DNA from: Bacillus mycoides
GTDB taxonomy: Bacteria > Bacillota > Bacilli > Bacillales > Bacillaceae_G
Reading direction: 5' to 3'
Assembly (NCBI RefSeq): GCF_018742245.1
Contig: NZ_CP036132.1
Location: 1,359,001 to 1,423,000 of the forward strand
DNA: 64,000 nucleotides
The translations under genes were made by a program, and so were the position numbers. The notes beneath the pieces are model-generated. The model saw only the letters and a list, made by a program, of their open reading frames with translations. It had not been told where the DNA came from and ran no database searches. Shown piece after piece: positions 49,047 through 58,678 of the stretch; within the stretch, counting starts at the first letter, position 1, and each line of letters begins with the position of its first letter.

Positions 49047-50183
49047 ATGAGTACAACAAATAAATTAGTAAACCGTATTGATGAAACATATGACATATCG
49101 AATATTGTAAAAGAAATTGAGCTAGACAAAATTGCGCTTAGTGATTTAGAACTTCTGGCGATAGGGGGATATAGTCCACTTACAGGATTTTTAGGGAAGA
49201 GAGATTATGACTCAGTTGTAGAAACACTGCGCTTAGTAAACGGTAGTGTTTGGAGTATACCGATTGCATTACCAGTAACAGAAGAAGAAGCGGATAGATT
49301 GAAAATTGGAGAAGAAGTAAAACTGGTTAAAGGTGGAACTGTATATGGTGTTATTCAAATAGAAGATATTTTTGTACCGGATAAAGAAAAAGAAGCGTTA
49401 CTCGTGTATAAAACGACGGATGAGGCTCATCCAGGTGTGAAAAAATTGTACGATCGACCGAACGTTTACGTTGGAGGAGCTATTATTCTAATACAACGCT
49501 CTGAAAATAATCAGTTTGCTTCTTATTATTTAGATCCAATCGAAACAAGAGAAGAATTTAAAAAACGGGGATGGAAAACAGTAGTTGGTTTTCAAACACG
49601 CAATCCTGTACATCGTGCACATGAATATATTCAAAAATCTGCACTTGAAATTGTAGATGGTCTCTTTTTAAACCCGCTCGTTGGTGAAACGAAATCAGAT
49701 GATATTCCAGCTGATGTAAGGATGGAAAGTTATGAAGTATTACTGCAAAATTATTATCCAAAAGATCGCGTTTTTTTAGGGGTATTTCCCGCAGCGATGC
49801 GTTATGCAGGACCACGTGAAGCGATATTTCATGCGCTTGTAAGAAAAAATTTCGGCTGTACACATTTTATTGTAGGGCGGGATCACGCTGGAGTGGGAAA
49901 TTATTACGGAACATATGAAGCGCAGGAAATCTTTACTGACTTTACGGTGGAAGAGTTAGGAATTACGCCGCTATTTTTTGAACATAGTTTTTATTGCGTT
50001 AAATGTGAGGCGATGGCTTCGACAAAAACGTGCCCACACGAGAAAGCGGACCATGTTATTTTGTCAGGTACGAAAGTAAGAGAAATGTTACGAAATGGAG
50101 AGATTCCACCAAGTGCGTTTAGCCGTAAAGAAGTAGTGGAAGTGTTAATTAAAGGTTTGAAGAAAGAAGCAGTAACAGAATAG
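49047..50183 (+). CDS. sat: Sulfate adenylyltransferase
   Basis: 378 aa ATP sulfurylase. [19 protein letters not shown] with the HxxH and QTRNP motif, [20 protein letters not shown], and a C-terminal Cys-rich segment [17 protein letters not shown]. Makes APS from sulfate. No kinase domain fused. Confidence 0.97.
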   Translation: MSTTNKLVNRIDETYDISNIVKEIELDKIALSDLELLAIGGYSPLTGFLGKRDYDSVVETLRLVNGSVWSIPIALPVTEEEADRLKIGEEVKLVKGGTVYGVIQIEDIFVPDKEKEALLVYKTTDEAHPGVKKLYDRPNVYVGGAIILIQRSENNQFASYYLDPIETREEFKKRGWKTVVGFQTRNPVHRAHEYIQKSALEIVDGLFLNPLVGETKSDDIPADVRMESYEVLLQNYYPKDRVFLGVFPAAMRYAGPREAIFHALVRKNFGCTHFIVGRDHAGVGNYYGTYEAQEIFTDFTVEELGITPLFFEHSFYCVKCEAMASTKTCPHEKADHVILSGTKVREMLRNGEIPPSAFSRKEVVEVLIKGLKKEAVTE

Positions 50184-50195
50184 GGAGAGAACGAG

Positions 50196-50789
50196 ATGGA
50201 TACAAATATTACTTGGCATGCAGCGTCTGTTTCAAAGGAAGAGAGAAGAGTGAAGAATGGTCATCATAGTTTTGTAATTTGGTTTACAGGCTTATCAGCT
50301 TCGGGTAAATCAACAGTAGCGAATGCGGTGGCTCGGAAACTATTTGAAAACAATATCGGAAACTATGTATTAGATGGGGATAACATTCGTCACGGTTTAA
50401 ATAAGGATTTAGGTTTTTCTGAAAGTGAACGTATGGAAAATATAAGGCGTATTGGTGAAGTGGCGAAGTTGTTTGTAGATGAAGGAACAGTTGTCCTTAC
50501 AGCGTTTATTTCACCATATCGAGTAGATCGTAAACAAGTTAGAGACCTTTTGGCAGCAAATGAATTTATTGAAGTCTTTGTGAAGTGTCCGATTGAAGAA
50601 TGTGAGAAACGTGATCCGAAAGGACTTTATAAAAAAGCGAGACAAGGTGATATTAAGCAGTTTACGGGCATTGATTCACCGTATGAGGAACCAGAACGAG
50701 AAGAATTAATTGTAGAAACGCACAAGTATTCTATTGAAGAATGTGCAGAACAAATTGTGAAGTACTTACAAGAGCGTAGTTTCATATAG
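50196..50789 (+). CDS. cysC: Adenylylsulfate kinase
   Basis: 197 aa. P-loop GLSASGKST at 32-40, [26 protein letters not shown], and [25 protein letters not shown]. Phosphorylates APS to PAPS. The presence of both kinase and a CC-type reductase matches the B. subtilis arrangement. Confidence 0.97.
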   Translation: MDTNITWHAASVSKEERRVKNGHHSFVIWFTGLSASGKSTVANAVARKLFENNIGNYVLDGDNIRHGLNKDLGFSESERMENIRRIGEVAKLFVDEGTVVLTAFISPYRVDRKQVRDLLAANEFIEVFVKCPIEECEKRDPKGLYKKARQGDIKQFTGIDSPYEEPEREELIVETHKYSIEECAEQIVKYLQERSFI

Positions 50790-50800
50790 GGGGATAAAAG

Positions 50801-52423
50801 ATGAGTTATGAAAAAGTGTGGGCTAATACTGAAAAATTAAATCAAACAGAGAAAAAGAAATTAGAGAAAGACGGATTAGAAATCTTTAATGATATTCCTT
50901 ACTATGCGGAGAATGGATTTGAATCTATTCCGAAAGAAGAGTGGGACGCTTTTAAGTGGGCGGGATTGTATTTGCAACGACCGAAAGAAGCAGGCTATTT
51001 TATGATGCGTGTCAATATTCCTTCTGGGATTATTACAAATGCGCAGGCAGAGGTGCTAGCTTCCATCGCTGAAGATTATGGGCGTGATGTGTTAGATATT
51101 ACGACAAGACAGGCGATTCAGTTTCATTGGTTAGAAATTGGGCAAATTCCGGATATTTTTAAAAGGTTAGCGAGAGTTGGTTTATCTTCAGCGGGGGCAT
51201 GCGGTGATATTACGCGTAATATTACAGGTAATCCACTTGCTGGAATTGATGCGAATGAACTATTTGATACAACATCGATTGTTAAAGAAATATACGATTA
51301 CTTCCAACATAATGAAGAGTTTTCTAATCTACCACGTAAATTTAAAATGTCTATTAGTTCTAACATTTATAATTCAGCAAATGCAGAGATTAACTGTGTG
51401 GCATTTACACCTGCTACGAAAGAAATAGATGGTGAGAAAAAAGTTGGTTTTCACATAAAAGTAGGCGGAGGCTTATCAGCTCGTCCGTACTTAGCGGAAG
51501 AATTAGATGTATTCGTTTTACCAGAAGAAGTGAAGGCAGTATCGATTGCAATTGCTACTATATTCCGTGATTTTGGATATCGTGAAAAACGCCACTTAGC
51601 ACGCTTGAAATTTCTTGTCGCTGACTGGGGCGCTGAGAAATTTAAAGAGAAATTAGTAGAATACACAGGCCTATTGCAAAGTAAAGGGGAAAGTGCTCTC
51701 GAAGGCTGGAATGCAGGATACTTTTATGGTGTTCAAGATCAAAAACAAGAAGGATTAAAGTATGTCGGCTTTAATGTACCAGTAGGACGTTTACATGCAG
51801 AGGAAATGTTTGAGATTGCTAGAATTGCAAAGCAATATGGAAACGGGCAAATTCGTACTTGTAACTCACAAAACTTCATTATTCCGAATGTTCCGCCAGA
51901 AAATGTTGCAGGATTATTAAGTGAACCTTTGTTTGAAGCAATTTCTGCAAATCCGAAATCATTTATTGGTCATGCGGTTTCATGTACTGGTATTGAGTAT
52001 TGCAATCTTGCGTTAGTAGAAACGAAAGAAAGATTACGCAAAATCGCAGAGTACTTAGATACACAAATTGCACTCGATGTTCCAGTTCGAATTCATATGG
52101 TAGGATGCCCGAATTCCTGTGGTCAACGTCAAATTGCTGATATTGGTTTGCAAGGGATAAAACTGAAAACGAAGGAAAAGGGAATCGTTGAGGCGTTTGA
52201 AATATATGTGGGCGGAACGCTATTAGACGGAGGAGCATATAACGAAAAATTAAAAGGGAAAATAGATGGAGAAGATTTGCCGGATGTTCTCGTGTCCTTT
52301 TTAAGTTATTTCCAAAAGAATAAATTACTAGCCGAAACGTTTTATGATTTCGTAGGGCGTGTTGGAGTGGAAGAATTACAAATTGTACTAAATCGTGTAT
52401 TAGAAGAAGTAATAGCGTCTTAG
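50801..52423 (+). CDS. Ferredoxin-type assimilatory sulfite/nitrite reductase
   Basis: 540 aa siroheme-[4Fe-4S] protein. The cluster Cys motifs CTGIEYCNLALVETKERL and GCPNSCGQRQIADIGLQG are intact; RNITGNPLAGID is the siroheme-contacting region. Placed between APS kinase and siroheme genes, so sulfite reduction is the likely job. B. subtilis uses a NADPH CysIJ pair elsewhere. Fed by ferredoxin, perhaps by flavodoxin (inference). Confidence 0.9.
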   Translation: MSYEKVWANTEKLNQTEKKKLEKDGLEIFNDIPYYAENGFESIPKEEWDAFKWAGLYLQRPKEAGYFMMRVNIPSGIITNAQAEVLASIAEDYGRDVLDITTRQAIQFHWLEIGQIPDIFKRLARVGLSSAGACGDITRNITGNPLAGIDANELFDTTSIVKEIYDYFQHNEEFSNLPRKFKMSISSNIYNSANAEINCVAFTPATKEIDGEKKVGFHIKVGGGLSARPYLAEELDVFVLPEEVKAVSIAIATIFRDFGYREKRHLARLKFLVADWGAEKFKEKLVEYTGLLQSKGESALEGWNAGYFYGVQDQKQEGLKYVGFNVPVGRLHAEEMFEIARIAKQYGNGQIRTCNSQNFIIPNVPPENVAGLLSEPLFEAISANPKSFIGHAVSCTGIEYCNLALVETKERLRKIAEYLDTQIALDVPVRIHMVGCPNSCGQRQIADIGLQGIKLKTKEKGIVEAFEIYVGGTLLDGGAYNEKLKGKIDGEDLPDVLVSFLSYFQKNKLLAETFYDFVGRVGVEELQIVLNRVLEEVIAS

Positions 52424-52433
52424 GAGGGACAAT

Positions 52434-52634
52434 ATGGATTTATATCGATTTGAAGCTGTAATAGCGAATAGTGTTGTTCCAATAGTCGTTGTTGCTCAAA
52501 GTGAAGAACAAGCATTTAAGCTTGCCGAGATAGAACTTGAAAAATACTTTTTACCGCTACCAGAAGTGAAGGAGATTTCTTTGTTTGAAAAAAAGAAGAT
52601 TCGAAAAGGGGCAGCATTTGTTATTCATGAGTAA
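52434..52634 (+). CDS. DUF3906 family protein
   Basis: 66 aa: MDLYRFEAVIANSVVPIVVV then AQSEEQAFKLAEIELEKYFL. Ferredoxin-like beta-alpha-beta pattern, no Cys, so not a ferredoxin. AGGAGGGAC before the ATG, and 10 bp from the sulfite reductase stop, so it is probably cotranscribed and linked to that enzyme or siroheme. Function unknown. Confidence 0.75.
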   Translation: MDLYRFEAVIANSVVPIVVVAQSEEQAFKLAEIELEKYFLPLPEVKEISLFEKKKIRKGAAFVIHE

Positions 52635-52718
52635 GGAGAAGTGTAATACAAATAATAGTAACTTCCATTCGTGATGAAGAGTGGAAGTTTCATTTTATAG
52701 TAGAAATGAGGAGAGATG

Positions 52719-53495
52719 ATGGGGAAGGTTTATATCGTTGGGGCGGGTCCTGGTGATCCGGATTTAATTACTGTTAAAGGGTTGAGATGCATCGAGAAGG
52801 CTGATGTTATTTTGTACGATCGTCTCGTAAATAAAGAATTGCTTTCTTATGCAAAGCCTGAAGCAGATTTAATTTATTGCGGGAAACTCCCAAATTATCA
52901 CACGATGAAGCAAGAGACAATTAACACATTTCTTATTAAATATGCGAAAAAAGGAAAAGTTGTAACGAGGCTTAAGGGCGGAGATCCATTTGTATTTGGA
53001 AGAGGTGGAGAAGAAGCTGAAGCGTTAGCAAAGCAAAGTATCCCATTTGAAATTATTCCTGGTATTTCAGCTGGTATAGCTGCTCCTGCTTACGCTGGAA
53101 TTCCAGTAACGCACCGCGATGCAAGTGCAAGTTTTGCTGTTGTGACAGGGCACCGGAAAGAAGGGGCTGAAGAGGAAGTGAAGTGGGAAAGTTTAGCGAA
53201 AGGTGTAGATACATTAGCGGTCTATATGGGGGTTAGTAATTTACCTTACATATGTGAACAACTAATAAAACATGGAAAAGATCAAAGCATACCTGCCGCT
53301 ATTATTGAGTGGGGAACGACATCTATGCAGCGTACTGTTACAGCGACGTTAGGAACAATTGTAGATGTTGCTAAAAAAGAACAAATTCAAAATCCGAGTA
53401 TGATTGTTATTGGAGAAGTTGTTCGTTTTAGAGAAAAGATACATTGGTTTGAGAAACAAGCGGAAAATGCATATCCAGTAAGCGGAGTATTGTAA
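52719..53495 (+). CDS. sumT: Uroporphyrinogen-III C-methyltransferase
   Basis: 258 aa. SAM-binding VYIVGAGPGDPDLITVKG, VTRLKGGDPFVFGRGGEEAE, PGISAGIAAPAYAGIPVTHR. Makes precorrin-2 for siroheme. ATG 52719 is better spaced from AGGAG than 52716. First of the three siroheme genes equivalent to ylnD-E-F. Confidence 0.96.
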   Translation: MGKVYIVGAGPGDPDLITVKGLRCIEKADVILYDRLVNKELLSYAKPEADLIYCGKLPNYHTMKQETINTFLIKYAKKGKVVTRLKGGDPFVFGRGGEEAEALAKQSIPFEIIPGISAGIAAPAYAGIPVTHRDASASFAVVTGHRKEGAEEEVKWESLAKGVDTLAVYMGVSNLPYICEQLIKHGKDQSIPAAIIEWGTTSMQRTVTATLGTIVDVAKKEQIQNPSMIVIGEVVRFREKIHWFEKQAENAYPVSGVL

Positions 53496-53496
53496 A

Positions 53497-54249
53497 ATGA
53501 AGGCTGTATTATATATATGTCATGGAAGCCGTTTGAAAGCAGCAAAAGAAGAAGCCGTTGCATTTATTACGTCATGTATGAACCGTGTAGAGGCAAATAT
53601 TCAAGAAATTTGTTTTTTAGAGCTAGCGAGTCCTTCTATTGAAGAAGGATTTCGTACATGTGTGAAGCGTGGTGCTACAGAGATTGTCGCTATTCCTGTT
53701 TTTTTATTAGCGGCAGGACATGTAAAGAAAGATATTCCGCTTGAATTACGAAAGTTAAACGAGGAATATCCGGATATCAAAATAGTGTATGGTAATCCAT
53801 TTGGTGTATCAGAAGTGCTTGTAAAAGCGGTATATAACGGAAGTGGCATCCAAGACTATGAAGAAGAAGTAACACTTTTGCTTGTTGCAAGAGGGAGTAG
53901 TGATCCGGAAACTTTACAAGACATAAATTGGATTTCTTCTTTATTTCAAAAAGAAGAGAACATTAAAGAGGTGGAAGTTTGTTATTTAGCAGCTGCAGAG
54001 CCGAAGTTTGATGAGAAGTTGAAAGAAATTGTAGAACAAAAAGAACGGAACATTGTTGTGTTACCTTACTTATTATTTACAGGCTTACTCATGAAACATG
54101 TTGAGAAAGAAGTGCGTCAATATGAGTCGGAAGAGATAAAAATAAGTCCATATTTAGGAAAGAATGTAGCGTTTCGAGAGATGTTAATTCAGAAAACAGA
54201 GGAAATATTGAAGGGAGATCAATATGTATCCACTTACAGTGCGAGTTGA
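53497..54249 (+). CDS. sirB: Sirohydrochlorin ferrochelatase (CbiX/SirB type)
   Basis: 250 aa with two CbiX-like halves: YICHGSRLKAAKEEA with catalytic His at the start, PVFLLAAGHVKKDIP (second metal-binding His), and the repeat LLVARGSSDPET. Inserts Fe2+ into sirohydrochlorin. The second half lacks the His of the first-half HGS motif (RGS instead). Overlaps sirC by 26 bp. Confidence 0.93.
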   Translation: MKAVLYICHGSRLKAAKEEAVAFITSCMNRVEANIQEICFLELASPSIEEGFRTCVKRGATEIVAIPVFLLAAGHVKKDIPLELRKLNEEYPDIKIVYGNPFGVSEVLVKAVYNGSGIQDYEEEVTLLLVARGSSDPETLQDINWISSLFQKEENIKEVEVCYLAAAEPKFDEKLKEIVEQKERNIVVLPYLLFTGLLMKHVEKEVRQYESEEIKISPYLGKNVAFREMLIQKTEEILKGDQYVSTYSAS

Positions 54250-54841
54250 TAAGAAACGTGTTGTTGTCATTGGTGGAGGGAAAGTAGCAGGGTTTAAAAT
54301 TATTCCTTTACTAAAACAAGGTGCGGATATTGTTGTGGTAAGTACAGAATTAGATGCAAATTTGGTGAAACTTGTAGAAGAAAAGCAAATTCGTTGGTAT
54401 CAAAGAGAGTATGAGAAAAGTGATATTAAAGATGCTTTTTTAGTAGTTGCAGCGACTAGCAATTCGGTACTAAATGAACAAATTGCTGAAGATGCCTCGG
54501 TAAATCAATTGGTAAATGTTATTACGAATCCGGAAAGTGGAAATGTTCATTTTCCGGCGGCAATTCATCGTGGACTACTTAATGTAGCTGTTTCTACTGG
54601 AGGGGCAAGTCCGAAACTTGCAAAAAAAATTCGTGATGATATCGCAAATAAATATGATGAGAAGTATGAATCGTATCTTGATTTTTTATATGAAGTTAGA
54701 ATAAAAGTGAAAGAATTACAAGTAGAGAAAAGGCAAAAAAATATATTGTTGCAAGAAGTATTAAAGTCGATATATGTTCAAGATGAACAAAAAAGAGAGC
54801 TTTTTTTACAAGAATTCGAGAGGGGAATTTATATAGGATAG
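54224..54841 (+). CDS. sirC: Precorrin-2 dehydrogenase
   Basis: 205 aa Rossmann protein (CysG N-terminal type): MYPLTVRVDKKRVVVIGGGK, NAD loop GGGKVAGFK, and STGGASPKLAKKIRDDI. Oxidises precorrin-2 to sirohydrochlorin. Its ATG lies inside sirB. Confidence 0.95.
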   Translation: MYPLTVRVDKKRVVVIGGGKVAGFKIIPLLKQGADIVVVSTELDANLVKLVEEKQIRWYQREYEKSDIKDAFLVVAATSNSVLNEQIAEDASVNQLVNVITNPESGNVHFPAAIHRGLLNVAVSTGGASPKLAKKIRDDIANKYDEKYESYLDFLYEVRIKVKELQVEKRQKNILLQEVLKSIYVQDEQKRELFLQEFERGIYIG

Positions 54842-54849
54842 TGAGTGAA

Positions 54850-54877
54850 TTGTGCTTTACAAATATAAAAATATAAT
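54850..54877 (+). promoter_or_regulatory. Promoter of the T-box/NSS transporter gene
   Basis: TTGTGC (54850-54855), 16-nt spacer, TATAAT (54872-54877), then the T-box leader. Confidence 0.7.
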
Positions 54878-54889
54878 TTATAATCACAA

Positions 54890-55180
54890 GTAACTTCAAA
54901 AGATGAAATCGATGAGCAAGAAGAGTACGTATATTTGATGCGTTCAGAGAGCTGGGGTAAGGTGTGAGCCCGGTACGATAAAATATACAGAATGGGCTTG
55001 CGAGAGGTATGCTGAACATTGCAGTAGGCAACCCGGGTTCCGCCGTTAAAAGGATAGGGTATCGGAATTTTCCTGTACCTGAACAAGTGGGATTTATTGA
55101 TCCAATTGAGGTGGTACCACGGTATTCTATTACATATATCGTCCTCTACATGCATATTTGCGTGTAGGGGACTTTTTTAT
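54890..55180 (+). promoter_or_regulatory. T-box leader with Trp specifier (TGG)
   Basis: Core GAGGTGGTACCACGG at 55108-55122. Stem I: GCAAG/CTTGC and GTATATTT/AAATATAC flank a loop with 5' AGTA and 3' GAATGGG, placing TGG at 54993-54995. AGAGAGCTGGGG apical element. Terminator GTCCTCTACATGC / GCGTGTAGGGGAC then T6 (55141-55178). Predicts induction of the transporter by uncharged tRNA-Trp. Confidence 0.92.
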
Positions 55181-55260
55181 TTTCTAAAGGAGGTGTGCGA
55201 GTATGAAATGAAAGTGTATAATTGATAAAAGTTATAATATTCAGAAAAGGAGAAATTATA

Positions 55261-56616
55261 ATGAAAGAAACACAGCAATGGACGTCGAAAATAGGCTTTG
55301 TACTCGCAGCAGCGGGAGCCGCAGTAGGTCTTGGGGCAATATGGAAGTTTCCATATGTTGCAGGTAATGGCGGGGGAGGCGCATTCTTCCTTGTATTCTT
55401 ACTATTAACTATATTTATTGGTATGCCTCTTCTTGTAGCTGAATTTGTTATTGGCCGTAGTACTCAAAAAGAGGCAGTTACAGCTTATAAAGTATTAGTA
55501 CCAAATAGCAAGTTATATCCTTGGATTGGTCGTATGGGGGTTGTTACTTGTTTTAGCGTACTGTCTTTTTATAGCGTTGTAGGTGGATGGATTTTACTTT
55601 ATTTATACTATAGTGTCACAGGTAGTTTCTGGAACGGAGTAGTCGATTATGGGCAATTGTTTGCTGAAACAATTGCAAATCCAGTAAGTGCGATTGGGGC
55701 GCAATTCATCTTTATGCTTTGTACCATTTTTGTTGTTAGTAAAGGTGTGGAAAAAGGCATAGAAAAGGCAAGTAAGTACATGATGCCGCTATTATTCATT
55801 TTATTTATTGCTATCATTATTCGTGCGTTAACACTTGATGGTGCTATGGCTGGGGTAGAGTTCTTCTTAAAACCAGATTTTTCAAAGCTTACAGCAGATA
55901 CGATTTTATATGCGATGGGACAATCTTTCTTCTCACTAACGGTAGGTGCCTCGGTAATGGTAACGTATAGTTCGTATTTAAAGAAAGAAGAGCATTTAGC
56001 TAAATCAGCAACATCTATTGTAAGTTTAACTGTATTTGTTACAGTACTTGCAGGATTAGCGATTTTTCCGGCGATTTTCGCATTAGGAGTTAAACCGACA
56101 GAAGGACCAGGGCTACTGTTTATCATTCTTCCTGCTGTCTTTGCGAAAATTCCATTTGGACAATTTTTCTTCATTATGTTTTTAGTTTTATTCTTCTTTG
56201 CGACTTTAACATCTGCGATTTCAATGCTTGAAATTGTAGTAGCATCTGTTGCGAAAGATAATGAGAAGAAGCGTCCGTCAGCTTCGTTATTAATTGGTAT
56301 TCTTATTTTTGCAGTTGGAATTCCATCAGCGTTATCGTTTGGAATTATGAGTGATGTGAAAATATTTGGTAAGACATTCTTTGATTTCGTCGATTTTTCG
56401 GTGAGTAATGTGTTACTGCCGTTAGGGGTACTAGCCATTTCGCTATTCGTACCAAATAAAATGAGTAAAGAGTTATTAATGAAAGAATTAGAAGTTACGG
56501 AAACGAAAGGGAAAACATTATTTAACATTTGGTTCTTCTTACTTCGTTATGTTATTCCGGTAACTGTAATTATCGTATTTTTAAATGCGGTAGGCGTATT
56601 TAAAATGTTTGCATAA
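55261..56616 (+). CDS. NSS-family Na+-dependent amino acid transporter, probably for tryptophan
   Basis: 451 aa, 11-12 membrane segments. NSS signature GAAVGLGAIWKFPYVAGNGGGGAFFLVF in TM1, YSSYLKKEEHL in the middle. Close in kind to MhsT/LeuT transporters for hydrophobic amino acids. Substrate assignment comes from the Trp T-box, not the protein. ATG 55261 with AAAAGGAG. Confidence 0.9.
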   Translation: MKETQQWTSKIGFVLAAAGAAVGLGAIWKFPYVAGNGGGGAFFLVFLLLTIFIGMPLLVAEFVIGRSTQKEAVTAYKVLVPNSKLYPWIGRMGVVTCFSVLSFYSVVGGWILLYLYYSVTGSFWNGVVDYGQLFAETIANPVSAIGAQFIFMLCTIFVVSKGVEKGIEKASKYMMPLLFILFIAIIIRALTLDGAMAGVEFFLKPDFSKLTADTILYAMGQSFFSLTVGASVMVTYSSYLKKEEHLAKSATSIVSLTVFVTVLAGLAIFPAIFALGVKPTEGPGLLFIILPAVFAKIPFGQFFFIMFLVLFFFATLTSAISMLEIVVASVAKDNEKKRPSASLLIGILIFAVGIPSALSFGIMSDVKIFGKTFFDFVDFSVSNVLLPLGVLAISLFVPNKMSKELLMKELEVTETKGKTLFNIWFFLLRYVIPVTVIIVFLNAVGVFKMFA

Positions 56617-56651
56617 TAAAAAAGACGGAGATTTCTCCGTCTTTTTTATTA
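56617..56651. terminator. Bidirectional terminator
   Basis: AAAAAAGACGGAG / CTCCGTCTTTTTT hairpin between the NSS gene and the convergent 53-aa protein gene. Confidence 0.85.
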
Positions 56652-56810
56652 TGTTGTAGAAGTATTTAATAAGCGATTATATGCTTTATAAGCTGTGACA
56701 ACTGCGATAAATGATCCAATTAAAAATAACGCTGAGCCGCCGAATGTAAATAACCGACCGATGTATGTTTCTCTAGCTTCTTCTATTTCTTCTTGTAATT
56801 GTGTATTCAT
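56649..56810 (-). CDS. Small single-pass membrane protein
   Basis: 53 aa: MNTQLQEEIEEARETYIGRL, then a membrane helix FTFGGSALFLIGSFIAVVTAY and a short tail. RBS GGGGTGG before ATG 56810. Unknown family. The acidic helical N terminus could bind a partner (inference). Confidence 0.65.
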   Translation of the reverse strand: MNTQLQEEIEEARETYIGRLFTFGGSALFLIGSFIAVVTAYKAYNRLLNTSTT

Positions 56811-56885
56811 ATTTACCACCCCGCAAAATATAGGCATTTAGTTGTAGTTTATGTAAAATGCCTAAAAAGTGTGAAATGGTAGTAA

Positions 56886-56913
56886 AAAAACTCGGTCTGC
56901 ACCGAGTTTTTTA
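56886..56913 (-). terminator. Terminator of the M23 hydrolase gene
   Basis: AAAAAACTCGGT / ACCGAGTTTTTT stem with a 4-nt loop. Confidence 0.8.
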
Positions 56914-58185
56914 TAGTCCGATATAAGGAGATGGATCGACAGCGTTTGTCTTACCGACATTCCATTCTCCAAGGTGAAGCTCGAAGTGTAAATGTTGTCC
57001 GAAAGATTGGCCAGTATTTCCCATAAACCCAAGTTGATCACCTTGTTTTACAGTTTGTCCATTAGATACAGAACGGCTACTCATATGTGCATATACAGTT
57101 GTATATGTTTTTCCGTTTATACGGTGAGATAAGTATACAACGTTTCCGTAACTAGATGATAATTCTGAACGGATAACGACGCCATCTGCAGCAGCCATGA
57201 TTGGCACTGTCCCTGAAGCGGCAATATCGATTCCTTTATGGTTATCTAAAGAACGTGTACCAAATCCTGAAGTTTTCGATCCAGCTGCTGGTTTAATAAA
57301 TCCACCTTTGTTCGTATCTTGCGGTGTTGGTGCGGATTGTGTGCTTTCTTTAGCAGAAGCGGCGGCTTGTTTTTTTGCTTCCTCAGCCTTGCGTGCCTCT
57401 TCAACTTTACGCGCTTCTTCTGCACGTTTTTCTTCTTCAATTGCTTTTTGAACAGCTTGACGCTGGTTTTCTAAAATACCTTTTGACTCTTCTAATCCTT
57501 CAATCTCAGAATCTACTTTTGCTACTTTCGTATGTAGATCGTTAATAAAAGTTTGTTGCTGTTGTTGGTTATTTTGTAACTCTTGTTGTTTTTGTACTAA
57601 TTTTTGCTCGGATTCTTTCAGTTGTTGCTCTTTTTTCTCAACAGCTTCTTTTTCTGTCGTCACAGCATTTTGATCACTTGTTTGCTTTTTCACAATATCT
57701 GTATCGTTATTTAAAATTAAACTTACAGAATACATATTATCAACAAGATCGGCAATATTTGCAGAATTTGTTAATACTTCTGTAATGATACTCGTACGAG
57801 GCTTCTCTTGCATAGATTGTAGTCGTTGTTTAATAACTTCCTGCCGTGTATCTATGTTTGTTTGTAATTGCTCGATATGTTTCTTTTTTTCAGCAATTGC
57901 TTGCTGCGTTTTGCTAATTTCTTTTTTTGTATCGTTTAATTCAGCTTCGTTTTTATTAATAGAAGTAGTTAATTCGTCGATTTTTTTTTGTAATTCCTGG
58001 ATTTCTTTTTCTATTTGTTCTTTCTCAGCTGATTTATTTTGTAAGTCATTTTGTTTGCCTTCTAATTCAGATTGAATATTAGATAATTTATTTTCATTCG
58101 TTTCAGCGTATACGGGTGACAGTAACGGGGAAACGAAAATCGTTCCAGCTGCTAAAACACTAAACGCTGCAAATTTCTTTTTCAT
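56911..58185 (-). CDS. Secreted peptidoglycan hydrolase: coiled coil plus M23 peptidase
   Basis: 424 aa. Signal peptide cut near VYA-ETN (residue 27). A long Gln/Glu/Lys coiled coil (about 30-265) as in PcsB/EnvC-type activatable hydrolases. An Ala/Lys/Glu linker, then an M23 domain (about 305-424) with Zn motifs HKGIDIA, YAHMSS and HLHFE. Cleaves wall cross-bridges, likely in division or growth. RBS AAAGGAGC. Monocistronic. Confidence 0.92.
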   Translation of the reverse strand: MKKKFAAFSVLAAGTIFVSPLLSPVYAETNENKLSNIQSELEGKQNDLQNKSAEKEQIEKEIQELQKKIDELTTSINKNEAELNDTKKEISKTQQAIAEKKKHIEQLQTNIDTRQEVIKQRLQSMQEKPRTSIITEVLTNSANIADLVDNMYSVSLILNNDTDIVKKQTSDQNAVTTEKEAVEKKEQQLKESEQKLVQKQQELQNNQQQQQTFINDLHTKVAKVDSEIEGLEESKGILENQRQAVQKAIEEEKRAEEARKVEEARKAEEAKKQAAASAKESTQSAPTPQDTNKGGFIKPAAGSKTSGFGTRSLDNHKGIDIAASGTVPIMAAADGVVIRSELSSSYGNVVYLSHRINGKTYTTVYAHMSSRSVSNGQTVKQGDQLGFMGNTGQSFGQHLHFELHLGEWNVGKTNAVDPSPYIGL

Positions 58186-58678
58186 TGTTGTCTTGCTCCT
58201 TTCCCTATGAATGTATATATCATAAGAAGAAGAAGGGTGTCTATTGTTGTAATCATAATGTAAAGAAAACTTTATAAAATTGCTAAGTTTTGTCGGAATT
58301 TAGTATCTTTTCGTAGTGTTTGTCATAAAGTGAAATTTTTGCATGCATACAAAAATGCACCATTTTCTATTTTGTTCTAAAAAAACATGGAAAATGATGG
58401 AGTTTTCGATGGTGAAACATTACTTTAAAAACCTATAAATCACTAGTGAGGAATCGTTCTCATGTGAGGTTTTCTGACATGGGTTTTGTTTTTGTCAAGA
58501 AAATTATTTGCATTCGGGCAAACTTATTTTGTTGTCAGATTTTAAATTTTGATTTATGATTTTTAACAGGGACAAAATGTAGTGAATTGTCGAATAATAT
58601 GTAATACTCTTAATTTCATGTTTTATAGAGATAGAATGAGAGATAGAGTGACACATCGAAGAGGGGGTTACCACAAGT
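58186..58678. other. 493-bp intergenic region, no gene found
   Basis: A/T-rich, between the divergent M23 and gltP genes. It must hold promoters for both. I see no riboswitch, clear operator or open reading frame with a ribosome site; GAGGGGG lies before gltP. A short repeat-like GTGAGGAATCGTTCTCATGTGAGG stretch was not interpretable. Confidence 0.5.

Noticed and set aside
55647..56528. 293-codon antisense frame in the NSS transporter gene
   Set aside because: Opposite a well-supported membrane protein; no RBS and a composition typical of a shadow frame.
58186..58678. Hidden gene or riboswitch before gltP
   Set aside because: No frame with RBS and no recognised aptamer; left as intergenic.
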